Assembly (NCBI GenBank): GCA_964546765.1 | Contig: CAZJKV010000073.1 | Coordinates: 1-10,605, forward strand | From: JAITWN01 sp964546765 | GTDB lineage: Bacteria; Pseudomonadota; Gammaproteobacteria; SZUA-140 | DNA: 10,605 nucleotides | Direction of reading: 5' to 3' | Part shown: in pieces, positions 6,641 through 10,605 of the stretch | Layout: the number at the start of each line of letters is the position of its first letter | Position numbering within the stretch: position 1 is the stretch's first letter | The notes under the pieces: generated by a model | Database searches by the model: none | Told to the model about the DNA's origin: nothing | Seen by the model: only the letters and a program-made list of their open reading frames with translations | Position numbers and translations under genes: made by a program

Positions 6641-7267
6641 CTAGAACTCCAGCAGCAGGCCCCCAAGATACGAGGTCCCGCCGAGTTCGCTGCCGCTGAT
6701 ATCGGCCTCGCTCTCGCGTACCTCGAAGAACAGGTAGGTATTGTCGATGCCGTAGTAGCGCCGCATGCCGAGCGCGGCGCTGTGGTCGAGGCGGTCGAGC
6801 AGCAGCTGCAGACCGGCGCGGACATAGGTCCCGTCGGTCCCGCCCGATCTCCGCTCCTGGCCCGCAATCGTAACGCGATAGAGGTAGCGACCCGCCGCCG
6901 CGCCAACATACGGCACGAGCCACTGGTCCTCGTAGAAGATCCCGCGCAGCGTCGCCGTCAAATGGACCGGCAGCAACTGGTAGCGTACGTCGCCGGTGAC
7001 GATTCCGTGCGTCGGGGCAAAACCCTGCCCCCGGTCCTTGCGGTAGCTCACCTCGATGCCGATCTCGAGCGGTCGCAGCACCTTGTATGCGACGGCGACG
7101 CCGGCATCGACCATCCGGTTGTCCTCGAAGTAGGTGCCCCACTCATCGAGATCGCTGTGGAAGGTGCCGCCCATGAGTTCGAACGACCACTTCGGTCGCT
7201 CCCTGGCGAGCGCGTCCCCGGCCAGCAGCAGGAGCACCGGGATCAGCCACAGCCAGCATTTGTTCAT
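6641..7267 (-). CDS. Small outer-membrane beta-barrel protein, family not recognised
   Basis: A 208-residue protein with a signal peptide (residues 1-21, core WLWLIPVLLLLAG, likely cleavage after ALA). The mature part alternates polar and non-polar residues in strand-like stretches: WSFELMGGTFHS, AGVAVAYKVL, LEIGIEVSYRKD, HLTATLRGIFY, LVPYVGAAAGRYLY, GTYVRAGLQLLLDRL, TYLFFEVRES and TSYLGGLLLEF. It ends in phenylalanine, the usual signal read by the BAM complex. An eight-strand barrel would suit this length. No PagP, PagL or OmpW signature was seen, so its function is unknown. The ATG at 7267 overlaps the stop of the preceding gene as ATGA and has a good site, GGAGGGG, just upstream; the frame stays open further upstream, but that stretch is the CFI-box gene read in another frame. 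It is the last gene of the peptidase operon. Confidence 0.8.
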   Translation of the reverse strand: MNKCWLWLIPVLLLLAGDALARERPKWSFELMGGTFHSDLDEWGTYFEDNRMVDAGVAVAYKVLRPLEIGIEVSYRKDRGQGFAPTHGIVTGDVRYQLLPVHLTATLRGIFYEDQWLVPYVGAAAGRYLYRVTIAGQERRSGGTDGTYVRAGLQLLLDRLDHSAALGMRRYYGIDNTYLFFEVRESEADISGSELGGTSYLGGLLLEF

Positions 7268-9048
7268 TGCACCCCTCCAGTAGCGGCGGTCATCCTGCGC
7301 CTCGCGGCGCCCGCGATCAGCGCGAGCGCCAGGCAGGCCGCGGCCCATTGCAGCGCCGCCGGCGCCTGCACCACAAACGTAGCCATCACTATCATCGGCA
7401 GCAGCGCGAACCGCGCCAGCGGTTTCAGCGCGGGATGCTCGTCCAGGGCGGCGGCCATGCGCGGACTGTGGCGATAGTACCACGCGACGAACGCGCGCCC
7501 CGGCGCGTGGCGCATCAGGAATTCGTCGCGGAAGCGACGCAGGGTCCGTACCTCCGCCGCGCCGTAGTAGCCGAACGCGGCAGTCGCGATGAAGCAGCCG
7601 TTCTTGTCCGGCAGATCCGGAAAGGCGATGATCGCCTCGGGGAAGTCGACGACCTCGTTCGACGGCAGGCCCTCGGCCTGCGACCCGACCTCGGCCCTCA
7701 GCTGTGTCGAGAACGCGCTCTGCAGGCCGGTATTGAATTCGGGATACGCGGTCAGCGCGAACACATAGCTGCGCTGCGCGTAGGCTGCGACATGGATGCG
7801 GTAGTCGGTGCCGTTCTCGAGCCCGGTCAGCGCATATCGGGTGACATTACCGACGTCGATGCCGGTGTCATCGGCCGCGCCGTCGACGCGGTAACGGACG
7901 ATATAGCCGGTCGCGCCCGGGCTCGCCGACCAGCGCAGCAGGAGCCTGCGATCGCCCGGCTCCGGCTGTGCGAGCACCGGTGCTTCCAGGTCATCGGCGC
8001 TCGCCGCCGTGAGGCCGTCGATCGTGAAGGTCGTGACCGTGCCGGCATCGATCGGAGAGTCGCCCTGGTCCGCACCGGTCCCTGTGTATGGGGCGCCGCC
8101 GTCGGTGTCATAATGCACGCGATAGCCGCCGAGACGATACCAGGGATTCGCGGACCAGCGTAGCGTGACGCTGTAAACGGGTCCGTCCTCTGTAACCGAG
8201 TCGATCGCGGGGCCCTGCACCGGATACGGCCGCCCTTCGGCCTGGGCGCCGCCATAGGCGCCGATGTCGCTTGTCGTGTCGTCGAGGTTGTCGATGCCGA
8301 TGCCGGCGTCGATCAACGGCGAGTCTGCGCGCAGATGGAAGTCGCCGGCATCCGCGTCGACGAACAGCGGATCGCCGGTCACGGGCTCGTCGCCGAACAC
8401 CGCGGTGCCGAAGAAGGCGTTGTGCGTGAAGATCGAGCCGGGACCTTCGGATATGAGGGCGTCGCCGTTCTGGTAAAACACGTTGTTCTCGAGCGTTATG
8501 GCGTTACCGCCGGCGTCGATCGCGACGGCGCCGCGATAGAACACGTTGTTCAGGATGTCCGGCGCGGACGACGTTATCTCGATCGCCGTCGCACCGCCCG
8601 CGAGTTGAAAGACATTATTCGAGATCGTCACGCTGCCGCCGGTGAGCGCCACCGCCGGCCCGCCGCCGGCGAACCTGAGATTGCTGATACGGACATTGAC
8701 GGCATCGGTGATCGTCACGGTGCCGTTGAGCACGGTTCGCGCCGTCTCGCGGCCCCTGAGCACGACGCCGGACGGCAGCGCGGCCGTCAGGGTGAACGAT
8801 TCCGTATAGGTATCCGGTTCGAGGGTGATGACCCGCTCCGCCGTCGCTCCGGATTCGATTGCCGCCAGGGCAGCGGCGATTGTCGCATGGTCGGTCGGGA
8901 TGATGAGGTCCGCGCGGGCGCCGGTCGAGGTCAATGACAGGCAGAACGCGGCAACGATCAGCGTGAAGGGCAGTGAATTGAGCGGGGTCAGTCCAGACAC
9001 ATGGACATTGTCAGGAAAGACCCCGCGAATGGCAACGACCGTTGCCAT
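7264..9048 (-). CDS. Exported beta-helix/fibronectin protein with CFI-box C-terminal domain
   Basis: A 594-residue envelope protein counted from ATG 9048. A signal peptide covers roughly residues 24-46 (core FTLIVAAFCLSL, cleavage after ARA). Residues ~50-265 are a right-handed parallel beta-helix of the NosD/pectate-lyase type: SNNVF, LNNVF, ENNVF and HNAF recur every ~19-23 residues (144, 167, 188, 210), followed by GDPLFVD and SPLIDAGI, common at the end of such domains. Two fibronectin type III-like units follow (~280-346 and ~355-448, each with LRWSA). The C-terminus has the CFI-box (CFIATAAFGYYG, 485-496), RxFRDEFL, GRAF..WYYRHSP, HPAL and a membrane segment ending in RRR (~553-585). 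The start overlaps the upstream peptidase stop as TGATG, favouring ATG 9048; GTG 9000 would give a neater signal peptide. The role is probably surface adhesion or glycan binding. Confidence 0.82.
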   Translation of the reverse strand: MATVVAIRGVFPDNVHVSGLTPLNSLPFTLIVAAFCLSLTSTGARADLIIPTDHATIAAALAAIESGATAERVITLEPDTYTESFTLTAALPSGVVLRGRETARTVLNGTVTITDAVNVRISNLRFAGGGPAVALTGGSVTISNNVFQLAGGATAIEITSSAPDILNNVFYRGAVAIDAGGNAITLENNVFYQNGDALISEGPGSIFTHNAFFGTAVFGDEPVTGDPLFVDADAGDFHLRADSPLIDAGIGIDNLDDTTSDIGAYGGAQAEGRPYPVQGPAIDSVTEDGPVYSVTLRWSANPWYRLGGYRVHYDTDGGAPYTGTGADQGDSPIDAGTVTTFTIDGLTAASADDLEAPVLAQPEPGDRRLLLRWSASPGATGYIVRYRVDGAADDTGIDVGNVTRYALTGLENGTDYRIHVAAYAQRSYVFALTAYPEFNTGLQSAFSTQLRAEVGSQAEGLPSNEVVDFPEAIIAFPDLPDKNGCFIATAAFGYYGAAEVRTLRRFRDEFLMRHAPGRAFVAWYYRHSPRMAAALDEHPALKPLARFALLPMIVMATFVVQAPAALQWAAACLALALIAGAARRRMTAATGGVQ

Positions 9049-9941
9049 CAGGGCGCCAGGCCGCGATCGGCCAGCAGACACAGCGTCCCCGCGAGCCCGC
9101 TCACGACCCGCGCCATCTCCTCGTAATTGAGCGTCTTCGGCGTGTCCTCATGCGTGTGATAGTTCGGGTTGCGATGAAATGCGGTATCGGTGACCATCAG
9201 CGCCGGGTAGCCCTTGCGCCAGAACGACAGCTGGTCGCTCCACGCGACGCCGGGCACGAACGACGGGCTCGCGAGCGACTCGACCGGAAACCCGCTCGAC
9301 TCGCGAAACGCGGTGACCGCCTGCTTCAGCGCCCGCCGCGAGCCCAGGTTCGACACGAAACCGATAAAGTTGCCACGGTCCGGGTAGAAGCTGCGAAACA
9401 GGAACGGGTAGCGCTGGCTGCGCGATTCGTTGCTGAAATAGCCGATGCACTCGAGCGACAGCATCAGGCGGATGTCGTCGCCGCGCTGCTTCGCAGCCTT
9501 CGCATAGACCATGCTGCCCATCTCGTGGAAAAAGAAGAATGGTGGTTCCTCGTTGACGAAGGCGACCAGGCGGAGGGTCCGCGCGGGCCGGGTGTCGCGC
9601 AGCAGGCGGGCGAGCTCGAGCACGCCGGCGACCCCGCTCGCGTTGTCGTCGGCGCCGGGGCAGCCCTTGACGGAATCGTAGTGCGCGCCGGCGAGAAGTA
9701 TCTCGTCCGGGTGTTCCTGGCCCGGGATCGTGACCTCGACGTTGCGGCACTCGACATTGTGGGTGCGATAACGCTGGCTGACAGGCTCGAAGCCCAGCGC
9801 CGCCCACTGGCCTTCTATATAGGTGGCCGCCGCCTCGAGCATCGCCGGCCGGCGCACGCTGCGCTCCCCGAGTTCGCCGGCAAGATATTCGACATGCCCG
9901 CGTAACCGGTCCGCGAGCCCGCTGTCCTCTCCAAAATCCAT
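9048..9941 (-). CDS. M28-family zinc metallopeptidase
   Basis: A 297-residue peptidase of the M28 (aminopeptidase Y/leucyl aminopeptidase-like) family, which uses two zinc ions. The metal and catalytic residues are in order: His87 in LLAGAHYDSV, the aspartate of GADDNASG (96-103), Glu131-Glu132 in FVNEEPP (general base and ligand), Glu164 in LECIGY and His262 in YHTHEDT. The N-terminal HVEYLAGELGERS stretch also fits the family. No signal peptide is visible, so it is probably cytoplasmic, unlike the two exported products that follow. ATG 9941 was chosen because the domain starts there; the longer frame upstream is only the antisense of clpB. A TATACT lies seven bases before the ATG and no ribosome-binding site is evident, so translation may be leaderless. 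Its TGA overlaps the next start as TGATG. Substrate is unknown. Confidence 0.9.
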   Translation of the reverse strand: MDFGEDSGLADRLRGHVEYLAGELGERSVRRPAMLEAAATYIEGQWAALGFEPVSQRYRTHNVECRNVEVTIPGQEHPDEILLAGAHYDSVKGCPGADDNASGVAGVLELARLLRDTRPARTLRLVAFVNEEPPFFFFHEMGSMVYAKAAKQRGDDIRLMLSLECIGYFSNESRSQRYPFLFRSFYPDRGNFIGFVSNLGSRRALKQAVTAFRESSGFPVESLASPSFVPGVAWSDQLSFWRKGYPALMVTDTAFHRNPNYHTHEDTPKTLNYEEMARVVSGLAGTLCLLADRGLAP

Positions 9942-9948
9942 GCCGTCC

Positions 9949-9954
9949 AGTATA
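9949..9954 (-). promoter_or_regulatory. Candidate -10 element of the peptidase operon (TATACT)
   Basis: TATACT on the minus strand matches five of six consensus positions. Seven bases separate it from the peptidase ATG, so the transcript would begin at or beside the start codon. The -35 area (about 9972-9979, best CTGTCA at a 19-base spacing) is weak and falls inside the spacer of the clpB promoter. Confidence 0.4.
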
Positions 9955-9960
9955 AGCGTG

Positions 9961-9988
9961 GTTGAAACCCCAGTGACAGACCCTATAT
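9961..9988 (+). promoter_or_regulatory. RpoH (sigma-32) heat-shock promoter of clpB
   Basis: GTTGAAA (9961-9967) and CCCTATAT (9981-9988) match the sigma-32 consensus CTTGAAA and CCCCATNT at six of seven and seven of eight positions. The 13-base gap between them is correct. Transcription would start near 9995, about 40 bases before the clpB ATG. Heat-shock control of clpB by RpoH is established in E. coli and relatives, so position and sequence agree. Confidence 0.75.
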
Positions 9989-10034
9989 CTTGTAGGACTA
10001 TCAACGGCCTGACCCGTGACAGGAGACACCCCGC

Positions 10035-10605
<571 letters not shown>

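Noticed and set aside
7268..7483. Upstream extension of the barrel-protein frame to 7483
   Set aside because: It would bury the signal peptide and overlap the CFI-box gene; ATG 7267 has a good ribosome-binding site and the ATGA overlap.

Overview
The window is GC-rich coding DNA from a proteobacterial chromosome. A gammaproteobacterium fits best: ClpB is very close to the E. coli form, the heat-shock promoter is of the RpoH type, nadC sits beside a PilB/GspE-type ATPase, and one protein has a CFI-box C-terminal sorting domain. This placement rests on family recognition, not on a search. There is no tRNA, rRNA, CRISPR array, insertion sequence or phage gene. Genes are tightly packed and no gap exceeds about 160 bases.

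Layout: (1) 1-605, minus: N-terminal part of an aspartate ammonia-lyase/fumarase-family enzyme, running off the left edge. (2) 697-969, plus: acylphosphatase, overlapping tail to tail with (3) 962-3385, minus: a large PilB/GspE-type ATPase with an MshEN c-di-GMP-binding domain and an extra duplicated N-terminal module. (4) 3419-4282, minus: nadC, preceded by a 22-codon reading frame (4279-4347) that overlaps its start as ATGA. (5) 4443-5816, plus: an AGCS-family sodium:alanine/glycine symporter, divergent from nadC. (6) 5863-6510, minus: a secreted FecR-domain protein behind a near-ideal CRP-type operator. (7) 6641-9941, minus: a coupled three-gene operon, transcribed as M28 peptidase, then a beta-helix/fibronectin/CFI-box surface protein, then a small outer-membrane beta-barrel. 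(8) 10035 to the right edge, plus: clpB with an RpoH-type promoter, divergent from the peptidase operon.

Four parts are housekeeping: amino-acid uptake and catabolism, NAD synthesis, acyl phosphate hydrolysis and protein disaggregation. The less described parts are the peptidase/CFI-box/barrel operon, which looks like a small cell-envelope system of unknown role, and the FecR gene with its class II CRP-like promoter. The ATPase next to nadC recalls the nadC-pilin-pilB neighbourhood of many gammaproteobacteria, but no pilin or PilC gene is present in the window.
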